Positions 12,061 through 24,100 of a DNA stretch of 64,000 nt are shown piece by piece. Source of the stretch: Molossus alvarezi. Lineage: Eukaryota > Chordata > Mammalia > Chiroptera > Molossidae. The stretch spans positions 41,008,988 through 41,072,987 of the forward strand of contig CM073898.1 of NCBI GenBank assembly GCA_037176705.1. The letters are read 5' to 3'. The notes under the pieces are model-generated. The model did not search any database. It was not told the origin of the DNA and saw nothing but the letters and a program-made list of their open reading frames with translations. The translations under genes and the position numbers were made by a program. Position 1 is the first letter of the stretch; each line of letters opens with the position of its first letter.

Positions 12061-13430
12061 CCTTCCCCCATCAGTCTTCGGGGAACAGACCCAGAGTGTT
12101 AAATTGCAGCTTCCTCCCAAAGCTGTGGAAATGGCACCCCTGTATCATCTAGTCTCCCTTTTACTCCTTTCCTGTTAAATAACAACCAGATTATTATAAC
12201 GGTATCAATACCACATTCAATTTGCCACACATTTACTTCCAATTACTAGGCAGCAGGCTCAACTAATTAACATCTCTATAAGAGTTTATAGAGCCTGTTG
12301 ACATACTCAAAGATGATATTTTAAATGATTTTTTGGTATCCTTGTCTTTCATTTATATGGACAATCAAGAATTATATCTTTTGGACAAATAAGATCATAC
12401 TTTGTAAATGGTCTTATATGTAAAGATTGCAAAGGACATAGATATTTGTCTGGTTTTACAATGTGATAGGTTTGCAATTCTATTTATCTGACTACTCTTA
12501 TTTTCAAAATTTCTATGTCAGTCACTGCTTCTCAGAGATTGTGCATTTATGAGTGCAAATGGCTTCCTGGATTTTATAAAATAAAAACTAGCTCTTCTTT
12601 GGCAGGCAAAAAACATTTCTAGCAAAGTGATCTCCCCTTTCTTACATTAAATAACAGGATTGGATTTTTCTAACTGTTTTGTCTATGCAACATCTTTAAC
12701 ACTTTAATTGATTTGAAATTATCTTGGCCTTGTAAAGCATGCTCACTAAATGGTTAAGTTTTTCTTTTTTCTTCGAACCAGTGTAAGCATTTTAGAGCAC
12801 CTGGTTCTTGGAAAGGCAGAACTCATGCCATACCTACAGGATGGGCACACCGCCAAGAAAATCCTTTTGTGTGTGTTTGTGGTGAATCATTCATAGTCTG
12901 TAAGATTTATCAAAATTGCGCTGTTTGAAAACCTTGTTTACCCTATATTTTGTCTTCTGATGACTCATACTTTAGTGCTTTTATGTCTAGATTTTCTTTT
13001 CTTTCTTGTTTCTCATCATGTTCATTCAGAAGACGTTCTTTCACTAGTTCCAAAATTTGTATTTCTATATTCTGTCAGTTTCATCTTGAAACATACACAC
13101 AGCAATATGCTCTGAATCATAAATTCTGCATTAAATCCCAACACTTAAAAACCCCACATACTCTCAGTATAGCTTTACCTGCACTTCTGTTCCCATTTTT
13201 ATTCAGTAAAAATTTATTAACATTTTAAATTCATTGCCACTTGAACCTTTATTATTTCATCTGTTAGGAAGATTTTAGATGCAAGAAAAATAAAAATCAA
13301 TGCTATGTGGCTTAAACAATGGGACACTTAACACCTCATGAATGAATATAAAAAGTATGGGGACTGGACTACAAGGTTAATTGAATGAATAGTTCAATAA
13401 TGGTCTCAAGGACTCAGGTTCTTCCCATCT
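12061..13430. other. Unassigned non-coding DNA
   Basis: AT-rich sequence without a recognised exon. The 92-codon frame at 12950-13228 shows no domain. Confidence 0.4.
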
Positions 13431-13431
13431 T

Positions 13432-14160
13432 TCTCTTTAAACATTCTTTTAAGTCAGTTTCATTGAGGTATAATTTACATATAATAAAATTCATAAATTT
13501 TAAGTGTACAATTAAATGAGTCTTGACAGACGTGTAATCATGTAATCGCTACCACAATCAAGAAATTAAACATTTCCATCATTCCAAAAAGTTCCATTAG
13601 CCCCTTTATGGTCAATCCCACCCCCCCAGCCCAGTCCCTGGCAATTTCGATGGAATTATACAGTATGCACTCTTCATCTTTTCCCTTCAGTTAGCATCAT
13701 GCTTTCGATATCCATCCAGGTTTTTGCTTGTGTCAGTGGTTTCTTTTTGTTACTGACTGATATTCCATTGTATAGGAGATATGTTGTACACCACAATTTT
13801 TTTATCCACTCAATAGTTGATGGGAACTCAAGTTGTTTCCAGTTTTTGACTATTATATATGAAGCTGTATAAACATTCACATACAAGTCTTTGAGTATAT
13901 ATAGTTTTACACTTCTATTGGGTAAATACTTAGGAACACGATTGCTGGGTCATATGTTATTTATATGATTAACATTATATGAAACTGACAGTTTTCCAAA
14001 GTGGCTGTACCATTTTGGATCTCCACCAACAATGTGAGAAAGTTCCAGTTACTCCACACACTTAACGAAAACTTGGTATCTTAAGTGTCTTTGGAAGAGC
14101 AATAAGTTTTTTATTTTGATTGAAGTTAATTTATCAATTTCTTCTTTTAGACTTCCAGTT
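13432..14160 (-). mobile_element. L1 (older L1M type) 3' region, antisense
   Basis: Read on the plus strand it shows the standard complement of an L1 3' end: 'cattgaggtataatttacat', 'ccagtccctggcaatttcga', 'gatattccattgtatagga', 'tttatccactcaatagttga', 'gattgctgggtcatatg' and 'ccaaagtggctgtaccattt', in the usual order. The minus-strand open frame at 13674-13886 is decayed L1 sequence. Confidence 0.88.
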
Positions 14161-14344
14161 ATTTTATTTTATTGGTACATTCTAATTACACAAACTCAAA
14201 TATCACAAAGATTTACCAAATCCAAAATCATAAAGACTTTTTCCTAGGTTTTCTTCCAAAAATTCAAAAAATTTAACTCATATTTAGATTTATATCTATA
14301 TCAATTTCAAGAAAATTTTTACGAGGGGTATGAGTAAGGGCCAA

Positions 14345-14545
14345 GTTTACAAATTTTGGTAATGTCTAGGGACATTTTTGGTTGTCATAACTTTCAGGGG
14401 AGGGAGTGCTAGGGAGGCCTAGGGTACTGCTAAATAACTTACAATGCACAGGAGATTCCACCTTTTGACCATCTTTCCTTTCTCAACAAAAAAGTATCAG
14501 GCCCACATGTCAATAGTGCCAAGGTTGAAAAACGCCATTTGAGGT
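14345..14545 (+). mobile_element. MER20 (hAT-Charlie)
   Basis: Matches the MER20 pattern as I remember it: 'aatgtctagggacatttttg', 'gttgtcataact', 'gtactgctaaataacttaca', 'atgcacaggaga' and 'tgtcaatagtgccaaggttg' followed by 'aaaaac'. The left end is decayed. MER20 copies have been proposed as regulatory elements in placental mammals; nothing here shows activity. Confidence 0.75.
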
Positions 14546-14817
14546 CATAGTAAAGACTGGGTAATACTGATTGAACTAAAATGACACTGAAATGTTTTGA
14601 GCAGTGAAATGATCTAATTTAAGTTTTTTAAAAAATCATGTGGCTGTTCATTGTGAAAAGACTGAAGGAGTTGATGGGTAGGAAATAGGACAGCATTTAG
14701 GAGGGTACTACAATTATCCAGGAAATAAATGATGGTTTGGACCAGGATGATAGCAGTAGGGGTGGTAAGGGATGGATTCCGGATATATTTTGAAGGTTGA
14801 GCTAACAGGATCTTCTA

Positions 14818-15012
14818 ACTAAACGCCTATGTCCTCCTAAAATTCATATGTTGAAACCTAATCCCCATGTGATGGTATTTAGAGATGGGACCTTTGGGTG
14901 GTGATTCAGTCATGAACTTTCCAGCTGCCAGAAACGTAAGAAATAAACTTTTTGCTGTTTATAAACCACCTAGTCTATGGTATTCTTTTGTAGCAACCTG
15001 AAGGGACTATGA
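14818..15012 (+). mobile_element. MaLR (MLT1-like) LTR, internally deleted
   Basis: 'aattcatatgttgaaaccta', 'atccccatgtgatggtattt', 'gggacctttgggtggtgatt', 'gaaataaactttttgctg' and 'gcaacctgaagggactatga' are the hallmark blocks of this LTR class. The usual central 150-200 bp between the 'tcatgaactt' and 'ccagctgccagaa' blocks are missing. Confidence 0.75.
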
Positions 15013-15637
15013 CACTAAAATGCTGGGTATACAGGTGTGAAAGAGAGGAGCCATATATGTCCCCTCAAGAGTAATGGGTTGTGGCCAGTCCTGGAGCTGC
15101 ACCTTCCCAAAGGAAGTAACCTGGAGAAATGGACAGAAACCTAAACAAATATGGAATAAGAGAGAGAATGCCCATATGAACATCAGGATAGGCAACCAAT
15201 AGTGTCTGTTACATACAGATCTTATGGCAATAAGAATGGACATTGTTGGATTTGTGAATGACTATCGTAAAGGGCACAATTACTCTATATAAATACTGTT
15301 GAGTTTCTTTAAAACATGTTTTCATAGTCACAGCACCAAGTGCTTTTAAAGAAATGTTTCCTTATGCAATCTTTCATTTGGTGAGAGTCTCAGGGATGTA
15401 GGAAGTCCTAAAACCTATTCCATCAAAGCCATTAAAGGACTTTGATTTTCCATTCAGTATTTGCACCCCAAGCACTTACTGACTTCCTACATAGGAAGTT
15501 GATATACTGCTTAATTGCTTTCTGAGCATTTGTTTTGTCTACCCTAAAATATTATAAGCTCACCATCAGTCCTTATTATGTGTTAGAAACTCCACAATTG
15601 TCTCAATTATTGTAATAATCTTATCACTGTATCCTGA

Positions 15638-16056
15638 TAAAGATCCTCTCCTTGACCAAACTCTAACCAGGCTTCCCTGAACTTTTTCTTTTTTTTTTTG
15701 AACTCTTTTTCAACTAGGCCTTGATTTTTGGAATTCCATGTTCTCTCTATAATTATTCAATTTTGGCACGTATCCTGCTAAGTCAGTTTAGCCAGAATTC
15801 GCCATCCTCCATAACTGATCAGCCCCCAAATCTAATGGAGTTCCTCATCCCTCAAATCCCCAGACGTTTGATCGCCCCCGCCTGCCACAGAGTCCTGTTG
15901 GCTCAGTTTAGCCAGAATCCTCCCCTTACACCTGCTGTTTCCTCTTAGTAATATTCTATCCACTGACTCCCACTTTGCTCTTTGGCTATAAATTCCTACT
16001 TTTTATTGTTGTATTTGGAGTTGTTTTTAATAAAAGCTTCCTTACTATTTTAATGA
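15638..16056 (+). mobile_element. ERV1-type solo LTR with TATA and poly(A) motifs
   Basis: An LTR-like block beginning near 'tgataaagatcctctccttg'. It contains two direct copies of a 26-bp unit ending in tcagtttagccagaat (15773-15798 and 15893-15918), a TATA-like ctataaat at 15986-15993 and AATAAA at 16029-16034. These lie in the order and spacing expected of U3 repeats, promoter and R-region poly(A) signal. No retroviral coding sequence adjoins it. Its end lies about 0.7 kb upstream of the CpG island and it points in the same direction as VRK2. Family name uncertain (MER39-like from memory). Confidence 0.6.
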
Positions 16057-16149
16057 GTGTCAGAAAATTTTTTATTAACAAACCTTACAATCCAAATAAC
16101 TAGGGTTGTTTCCATTTTGCAAACAACAGAATTGCATCAAAAGTCTCCT

Positions 16150-16735
16150 ACTTGTAAATTGAGCATTATTTACAGTAGCCAAGATATGGAAGCAACTCAA
16201 ATGCCCATCAATAGACAAACAAAAAAAAAGTGGCAATATGTATATACAATTGAATATTACTCTGCTGTAAAAAAATGAAATTTTACCATTTGCAACAGCA
16301 CGGATCAATTTAGAGGGTATCATGCTAAGTGAAATAAGTCAGACAGAGAAAGACAAATGCCATATAATTTCACGTATATGTGGAATCTAAAGAACAAAAT
16401 AAACAAACAGAGAAACATACTCATAGATACAGAGAACAGACTGCTGGTAGCCAGAGGGTAGGGTTTTTGGGGGCTGGGGGAAAAAAAAGGTGAAGGGATT
16501 AAGAAGTACAAACTGGTAGTTACAGAATAGTCAAAGAGTTGTAAAGTACAGCATAGGGAATATAGTCAATAATATTGTAATAACTGTGTATGGTGCCAGG
16601 TAGGTACTGGAAATATCTGGGGGAACACTGTCAATCAAGCATGTGATTGTCTAACCACTATGCTGTACACCTGAAACTACTACAAAGTAATGTACACTGT
16701 AATTGAAAAATAAAAGTAAAAACAAAAAATTATCC
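16150..16735 (+). mobile_element. 5'-truncated L1 3' end
   Basis: Classic L1 3' sequence: 'tttacagtagccaagatatg', 'atgcccatcaatagacaaac', 'tgaatattactctgctgtaa', 'gctaagtgaaataagtcaga', 'aatttcacgtatatgtggaa', 'tgtacacctgaaactactac' and an A-rich end with AATAAA near 16710. It directly precedes the CpG island. Confidence 0.92.
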
Positions 16736-16749
16736 AAGTAGCACTGTAC

Positions 16750-17830
16750 ATGGGTCTTGAGCCCCGAAAGAACCTAAGGGCGGTAACAGGCACGCCCACG
16801 CACAGCCGGCTTCTCGCCCCCAGGGCCTGGTGGCCCGTTCGTTTTTGTGGGAAGTGCTCAGTGAGGACTTGCCCATCGGGTCGGAAGCTCTGGGTGCTCC
16901 GATCGTGGGACAAGAAACCTGAAATTCCACCTACACAAATGTCCGTCCTGGCTGTTGCACGCCGAACCGATGGCCGACCTCGCAGGCTCTGGCGGGCAAG
17001 GTGCACGGCGAGCCCAGTCTGGTTCGGTACTGAGGCGCGCTCTCCGTCTTCCCCGGCGGCGCCGGGCGCGGCCTGCACGGACTAGGCGGCCCGGCCGGCG
17101 TCTCGCCCGCAGCGAGGCGGTGCCTGCGCGCCCGGCGCCGCGGGCTCAGATGCGGGGACGTCCCCTAGGCGCGGTCCCCGGGCGGCCTCGGCCGGGCCCG
17201 CCTCCCCGCGGGATTGGAGGCCCGCGGCCCCGCCCGGCCCCGGAGGCCACGAGAGCGGCGCGCGCGGCGGGTCGCCAGGGCCCGTCATCCTCCCCGGCTC
17301 CCAGTCCAGGCCTGCGGCGTCCGCCCGTTCGCGGCCCCGCCCGTGCTGCGCCCCGGGCAGGGAGGAGCCGCAGGCGGAGCGGGACGCCGGCCGGGAGGGG
17401 CCCCTGCTTCCGCGGTTGGTGCTCACTTCTCCCTAACTCGAGCGAGACTCCGGCGCCCCTTCCACTCGCGTTTGCCCACAGCGCCGGCGGCGAAGCGGGT
17501 AGGGTCCCCTTTCAACGGTCCAGGGCGCGCCCGAGGCGGGAATCGTCTCCAGGCGCCGGCGGGCGGGCCGCGTGGGTCCCGGGCCGCTCGGTCGGGGCAA
17601 ACCGCGCGCTGGGCCCGCCGCCCGCCGCCCCCGCTGCCGCCCGGCCGCCCGCCCCACACCCAGACCTGGGCGCTCAGCCCTGGGTACCGGCTAGTCCCGG
17701 AAGCTCGCGTGCCGCGTGTGCAGCACGGACCAGGGCGCCATCCAGCAGCGGAGGGGACACCGGGGTCCGGCCTGGAGGGACGCTGCCCCTTCACTCCGGC
17801 CACATGATGTGCATTTCATAGTCGCCTGTC
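16750..17830 (+). promoter_or_regulatory. VRK2: CpG island, probable VRK2 promoter and 5' untranslated exon
   Basis: About 1.1 kb of strikingly GC-rich, CpG-dense DNA in an otherwise AT-rich window. It contains several GC-box-like ccccgccc motifs (for example near 17227 and 17335) and an inverted CCAAT motif, gattgg, at about 17212. No TATA box stands out, as usual for housekeeping mammalian promoters. It lies about 1.3-2.3 kb upstream of the exon with the VRK2 start codon. That exon opens with a splice acceptor just before the ATG, so an upstream untranslated exon is required. Candidate donors such as g|gtaggg near 17498 exist, but I cannot fix the start site or exon border from sequence. 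Long GC-driven open frames here (for example 288 codons at 16955-17821) are artefacts. Confidence 0.85.
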
Positions 17831-19097
17831 AGGTCTCAAGTGCTGGCGCCCCAGACTGCGTTTAGCCTGGAGACTTTTTTAGAATTTTTGCCCTGCTTCA
17901 AGTTCTTTGGAGACTTTAGGTTTTAAACCAGCAAATATGTATTGGACACTAGTACCTACAAAGTACTGGTCAAGGGGGCACTCCCACAAAACTTTTCTAC
18001 TTTAGACTTAGTTCACCATCTAACTTCCCAGCTTCTCTTGTGGTCCCTTGAGGAGGAGGACAGGTGAATGGCGTTAAAGGTTTCAGCAGTGTCCCTTGGC
18101 TCCCTCTAGGACCTTGCTGCGAAGTAAATGATAGCAGGGCATTGGATTAAAGTAAGTGAAGGACGGAGAACCTATTAAAAGGAACAGAAACTTGTTAATT
18201 CAGAAGATGGGAAGATGATACAAGGAAAACTTGACATTTAACTTTCATTCAAAAGCACTCACCACTTTAAAAAAATTCCTTGGAAATCAGGATTGCACTT
18301 ACCTTCACATTTAAATTAGTTTCAGGCATATATGTGGCCCCCCTCCCCCCAAATGTTCTCTTTCTAGAGCAAAATCTCTCATTGTGAAGTTCACTAACCT
18401 CTGTACAATGATAATTAATTGGTTAAAGTTGTGTGACTACTGTGTAGACTATGCTTTTGTTGGCAGTATCACATTAATTTCTCAGGCAGGGTAGTTTTCA
18501 CCTTGGTGAGGGCGAGGAAGGGACAGGGTATAGAAAAACCGAAAGAAGCTGGAAGGAGAATGTCAGCCTGAAACTGCCCAGTGGCCCCCGGCTCTGCTAA
18601 ATCATAAATCCATGAAAACCCCTGACTTCTTTAACAAATACTTAACTCTGAATCATTTGCTGTGTTTGGTGATGATGTACATTTTCATCTTCAGAATTTT
18701 CCCAATCCATAGCTGTATTCTTTCCTAGTGACCCAATCTTTGGCACTTAGCATTTTCAATGAAAGGAGTTATGTAAAATTTATTTTCTCTTTCTCATTGG
18801 AAGTTGTTAACTAACTTCTTAAGGTGCTACTAGGTGTTATAGACCCCCCCAAGTGAATTTTGGAAATGTTAAGTTCACCAGGCTTTTTTTGTTTGTTTAC
18901 TATCAGCCCCTCTTAGATTTCAATATTGTAATGTATGTGAATCTTCAGTTTGAACAAACGGAATTGACTTCAGAATCCTAATTTCTAGAAACCTGGGAAG
19001 GTGCCCCATGGAAGACATTTTGAGACATGTATTTGAACTGGAATATTTTGTTGCTACTGTTCTTACTTTTAATCACTGCCCTCACTTCTTCTGCCAG
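17831..19097 (+). other. VRK2: VRK2 5' UTR intron, no recognised content
   Basis: Sequence between the CpG island and the exon that carries the start codon. I see no repeat that I can name with confidence. The last 40 bp form a good pyrimidine-rich acceptor region (ttcttacttttaatcact ... ctcacttcttctgccag). Confidence 0.6.
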
Positions 19098-19103
19098 CAG
19101 AAG
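19097..19103 (+). other. VRK2: Tandem splice acceptor (NAGNAG) before the VRK2 start codon
   Basis: The end of the 5' UTR intron reads ctgccagcagaagtgATG. AG dinucleotides at 19096-19097, 19099-19100 and 19102-19103 all follow a pyrimidine tract, so acceptor choice can shift the 5' UTR by 3 nt without changing the protein. The first is favoured by its position and the pyrimidine before it. Confidence 0.7.
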
Positions 19104-19105
19104 TG

Positions 19106-19241
19106 ATGCCTCCAAGAAGAAATGAGAAATACAAACTTCCTGTTCCTCTTCCAGAAGGCAAGGTTCTGGATGACATGGAAGGAAAGCAATGGGTGCTGGG
19201 CGAGATGATTGGTTCTGGAGGATTTGGACTGGTGTATTTAG
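19106..19241 (+). CDS. VRK2: VRK2 coding exon 1 (residues 1-46, start and Gly-rich loop)
   Basis: This exon encodes the N terminus of vaccinia-related kinase 2, a Ser/Thr kinase of the VRK branch of the CK1 superfamily. Known VRK2 isoforms are anchored in the ER and nuclear envelope or are soluble, and they act in stress and apoptosis signalling. The start is fixed by the ATG giving [12 protein letters not shown], which matches VRK2 N termini as I know them. Residues 36-41 (GSGGFG) form the glycine-rich ATP loop and are followed by LVYL. The exon ends at G|gtaaag after the first base of codon 46 (phase 1). The Kozak context has G at -3. The acceptor lies 2-8 nt before the ATG, so nearly all of the 5' UTR is on an upstream exon, probably in the CpG island. 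Confidence 0.97.
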
Positions 19242-19834
19242 GTAAAGTATAAACGATAAATTACCATATGTTCTTATGTATGTGAACGTAATATTTTGAA
19301 ATTGAAACTTTCAAATAAAATAGAATACATGTGCTTTATTTAATAATATGAAGATAGTTAACATTTACTAGAATTTCTAGTTTCAAGACATGACTGGTCC
19401 CACTCCTTGTTGTCCATTTTTCCTTAATGACTCTTAGAAGTCTTTTCAGAGCCTCATTACACAGGCTGCCAGACAAAATGTTATTGTTCTTTTTTGAGAG
19501 TATGTTTCCCTGAAAACATTGCATTTTTTTTTTTTTTTTTTTTTTTACAGCTGAGAAACCACAACTGCCTAAATACAAACACTTTCCATTTGTGAATCTT
19601 AATGTTTAAGTAATGTAAGCTTCTGGTCATTTCTTAATTAGGTTCTACTGGAGAATTGCACCTCAATACCTCAAGGCATCTATTGCATGGAATGAATTAA
19701 CTTCTCTCCTATGTGTCTGGAGTCTACTAGTTATGTGCCATCTTTGGGATTATTGAGAAAGTAGATGCTTAATATTATTTTCTGTGTTCTTTGGTATATG
19801 GAGCCTTAGTTGAGTATACTGGTAGACTACATTT

Positions 19835-19911
19835 TTTTTTTTAATCATCATCTCTTGGATATTTTTCTATTTATCTTCAGATAGAGTGGGAGGGAGAGAG
19901 AGAGAAATGGA

Positions 19912-19945
<34 letters not shown>

Positions 19946-20111
19946 CATCTATGTGAGAGAGACACATCGACTGGTTGCCTTCCTCACGACCCCAACCAGG
20001 GCCAGGAACAAACCACAACCGAGGTACATGCCCTCGGCCAGAATCGAACCCTCAACTCATTGGTCTGTGGGCCAATGCTCTACCACTGAGCCAAACCTGC
20101 CAGGGCTGTAT
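19835..20111 (-). mobile_element. Ves SINE (tail type with 'atctcttggat')
   Basis: Minus-strand SINE whose head reads 'gccctggcaggtttggctca'. It has a long pure GA run (complement of the CT block) near 19890-19945 and a T run at the left edge. The 9-bp duplication actacattt is at 19826-19834 and 20112-20120. Inserted antisense to VRK2 about 600 bp after coding exon 1. Confidence 0.93.
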
Positions 20112-20584
20112 ACTACATTTAAAAAAATTTTTAATTACACTAACTTTAAAAGTATCATTTAGGGCTACCTTAAACCTGTTGTTTAATGATTAGGTGATAT
20201 CCATTACAAGACTGAATTTAATGAATAAAATAAGATAAATATTAGTGATTGAAAAGAATTACCCTCAAGTATATGTTCTTCTGAATGTATTGACTCATTA
20301 CATCTGTTTCTGTACGAGTTTAAGAAGCTGGTAAAAGACCTCCATTGTGGGAACCTTGGGTTTCTCATTCAACATTTCAAACTATAGGGGAGGAAAATCT
20401 TTCCCTCTACCCTCCTAGGTTCTGGAACTGGGTTTATGAAATAAATTGACAGGTAGAAAAGGTATACAAATTTATTAATTTTTAATGTTATGTGCATGGG
20501 GAAATTATAGAAAAAGAAGTGATTATCCCCCGAAGTGGTGAGATTTGAGAACTCATATACCATTTTAATAGGGAAGAACAGGAG

Positions 20585-20742
20585 TCTGGCCGGTATGGCT
20601 CAGTGATTGAACATCAATCCATGCACCAAGAGGTTGCCAGCCAATTGATGTTCTCTCTAATTGAGGTGTCTGTCTCTCTCTCCCTCTCACTTTCTCTCTC
20701 TCTAAAATCAATAAAGGAAAAAAAAAAGAAAAAAAGAAAAAA
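20585..20742 (+). mobile_element. Internally deleted Ves SINE with perfect 18-bp target-site duplication
   Basis: Head 'ctggccggtatggctcagtg', A-box region, then a direct jump from the end of the tRNA-like part ('accaagaggttgccagc') to 'caattgatgttctctct', the CT-rich block and 'aaaatcaataaagg' plus an A-rich tail. The B box and the middle region are missing compared with 31859-32065. It is flanked by aatagggaagaacaggag at 20567-20584 and 20743-20760 without mismatch, which suggests a relatively recent insertion. Confidence 0.93.
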
Positions 20743-21052
20743 AATAGGGAAGAACAGGAGAAGGGATGTAGGCCACTTAATGGAGAGTAAATGATTTTTA
20801 GGAAAGATGAATGGGCCCTTAGAAGAATAAATGGGGGATATGACAGTTTGTGACAAAGTTTGGGAGTGGTGTCAACTTCTAATCTCTTCTCTGGTGATAG
20901 AGTCCATCTCTCCTGGCTGATAAAATTCCCCTGGTGGGGATTTATAACTATTAAGGTTTTATTGGGAAGATCTGTGTTTAGGCAAATAATGGGAGTTTAG
21001 AGAAAGCCTCTCCCTGTATATGAGGTTTTTAAAGTCCCTTCAGCTCACAATA

Positions 21053-21176
21053 CAGTTAAACTTTGGACAACATGGGTTTGAATTGCATGGGTCCACTTAC
21101 ATGGGAAATCTTTTTCAATAACTACTGTAAATGTATTTTCTCTTTCTTATGATTTTCTTGACAACATTTTCTTGGA
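21053..21176 (-). mobile_element. MER2-like (Tigger) fragment
   Basis: 'cagttaaactttggacaaca', 'gggtttgaattgcatgggtc' and 'tttctctttcttatgatttt' are the complement of the right end of the MER2 copy at 59915-60230. TA precedes the first base at 21051-21052. The element decays or is broken after 'aacattttctt'. Confidence 0.75.
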
Positions 21177-24100
21177 CCCCACAGCTTATCAGACATACTT
21201 TTAGTTTTCTGTTTGAATTATTTGAGTAATTTCAAAGAACTACAGAAAAGCATTGATTATAATGATTTTATTTCCTTTTTAAAATGTAAATATTATATGC
21301 GAGGATCTGTATTTAAATTTAAGTACTGTACATGTTTAAAATGAATGTATGTTTATACACATATGCATAGGCATATTTTATGTGCACATACTACTTGTGT
21401 GGTGAGAAAGGAATTGATTTGCTCAGTCATGTTATTTATTTGTCTCTTTTCAAATACAGAAAAATCTTTCAGTCTAAGTACATGCCAAATATTTTTTCTC
21501 ATTACCAAGCAATATTTGTTGTACAACAATTTTCAAGGTTCTATATGTATGCAATACCTCCCGCTATCTAAAGTTTGGAACTTGGGTCCTAGGAATATTA
21601 GCAAGTGAACACCATTGGGGAAAGACCATTTTAAAAAGTTTGGCTGTTTGAGGAAAAGGCTCCATACTTCAGAATCTATAATAAAGCTGTGTGTTCTAAG
21701 TGTTGTCATCGTTCCATCACAAGTGGCACTCATAAATCATAGCATCAGCTCTTTAGTGAGATGTGGTCAGCAATAACTTCATTAAACTAGTTTGTATTGA
21801 TTATTTTCAAAGCTATCTGAGCATATCCATAGGGAATTATATCATGTTCTTGCATTTTAGCATGGTTCTCTTCACTACTGTATATAAGTGAAGAAGCCAG
21901 TAAATTCAGGTTTTCCTTAATACCTCGTGTCCAGCCGCATTCATTTCGGGTATTCTTTGTGGATATACTGTTTCAGCAGACACTTCATCAGCATTTGTTG
22001 TCTCAGCCAGAGGAGAAACTCGCCTTTATGTCTAACTCATTGGACATGTACAACTGCCCTCTAGCTTTGAGATCAATAGCTAAGACCTTTCAGTGATCAG
22101 CAGAGGTCAGAGAAGTTTGTTATTTACTCCTGACTTGAAGAAATAATGTGCCTGTAGCATTAATAGTAACAGTTATAAGAGGGAAATGTTTGAATACAAA
22201 AACAAGTCAAAGTTCTTTTTTTCTATATGAAAAGAGAGAGAAAAGGAAGAAAGGAATCTGGTTGAGAGGATGGGAAAAATTGCTGTCATTTTAGTATAAA
22301 ATAAGTGAAAAAGTTTCTAAAACTCTAGGGAAGGAGGGAGAACTGAATTTGAATTCTCTCACAGAAGTACATAAATAAGAGCATAAATGAGAGAATGTCA
22401 GTGGAAGACTATGATTGTTTATTTACTGACTGATAACTACTTTTCCACTTAAAGTTTACAATAGTAGCCATGACACAGTGGAAGGTTCTCCATTTAAGCT
22501 GTCTTATCTGCTCCACATGTGAAAGATAATGGGTTTCAGAAGTTAGTCAGAAATCCAGAAAAACAGAATTATAGGTAATACATTTCAGCTAAATTCCTCT
22601 GAAGACTTACATGAGTAAAAATGGAAATGATTTATCTGTGCAAGTTTTAGTTTTTTGAAGTTGGGCATGGTGGTGACCATTTAGCAGCTTTGGAATATCA
22701 AGCACAGAGTAGATGTCCATCAGTTATTTGCCTGAGAGATTGAGACTGAGGTTGAGATATTTAACCCATACAAGCCTGTTTGCTTTATTCTCTTCCATAA
22801 TTATTGATGTCCCTTAATTCCAGCTTGTAATCTTAGAGTACACGAAAAGCTGGGACAAGTTAAATATCATGATGTCATCTAAAAGAATTCTATGCATGCG
22901 TTATTGATAGTGAATCAGTAGCATCTCTTATGAAGAAGAGTACATTATTGTAACTAAATTTTACTTTGGTGAAGCCTTACAGCTGAACCCTTTATGCATG
23001 GATGCATGTTTAGACTTCATTTAAGTGACTGTCATTACATTTTTTGGTCATGCTCTTCAATTAGCTCAATTTTGATCATCAGAAACATAGAAGAAATGTT
23101 TTTGAGTGGGGCGAAAGTGGGTAGGAATACTAGGATTTTTAGAAATTATCATAATTTAACTCACTTATTTGATTGTTAAGAAAATAGATTTCTACTTCTG
23201 AAGACATAGAAAAGATTATTTATGCCAATGTGGTTTTTACTTATTTTGATATTTTAGTCAGTTGTATTGGATTGATATTTAAGGTATGCAGGATAATGTT
23301 CAGAAGAGCCTAATGATAAGTTATCAACAGAGTGCACTTATTTGAACACATATTGGCTCATTACACATCGCTGTATTAAATACTGTATTACTTTGGCAGT
23401 GTTTTACAGAGAAGGCTTTGTGATATGCAGTTCGTCTTATCTGACACAATGCGACATTATGGTACACCACAACTCTTACTAGGACATTTTTCAAATGATA
23501 CTGTGAGGTGAAAGGAAGAAGGAAATAAATATGAAATAAGGATAATTTGTATTAGAATTTAATTGTGATAAACTAGTTTACAGATAAAGGTGCAGAAAGA
23601 GAATAGGTGATATAAACTTAAGAGGAAGGAATCACTTGGATTTCGTGAATTTAATACACTAGTACATTAGTTGGGCCTATATATAAGAAATGCAGGTCCC
23701 TAGAAGTTGTATTTTAATTTTGTATTTGCTGTCTACAAGCTTTAAAGTTTGTGTTTTTAAAGAATACTGTTTACCTATCAGTTAAGAAATGTAAGTATTT
23801 AGAAGAGTTTGGCTTCTTGTATGAAAAAGGGAGAGATCTTCTAAGGCTTAGCCTTTGTCTTTTTCATTTTTCTTTAAACCCCAGCCTTTTTAACACATTT
23901 ATATTATGGTCTTTATTTTCAGCATTTTTGCTGTTAAACTCTTTTTCTTTAGGGAAGATTTATAAACTCTTCTGTTCTTCAGTGATTTATATATAATGTC
24001 TCTTCCACTGCACCTGTTACTATCTTGTAACTGTTTACAATGGTCAAGCTTTTAAAATTTGAAACCTATTGTTGTAGGGACATGTCTTGTTCATGAAATG

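Noticed and set aside
16955..17821. A 288-codon open frame on the plus strand, plus overlapping long frames on the other strand
   Set aside because: It lies wholly in the CpG island, where GC-rich codons make stops rare. Composition is nearly all Arg, Pro, Gly and Ala, and equally long frames exist in several other frames. No domain.
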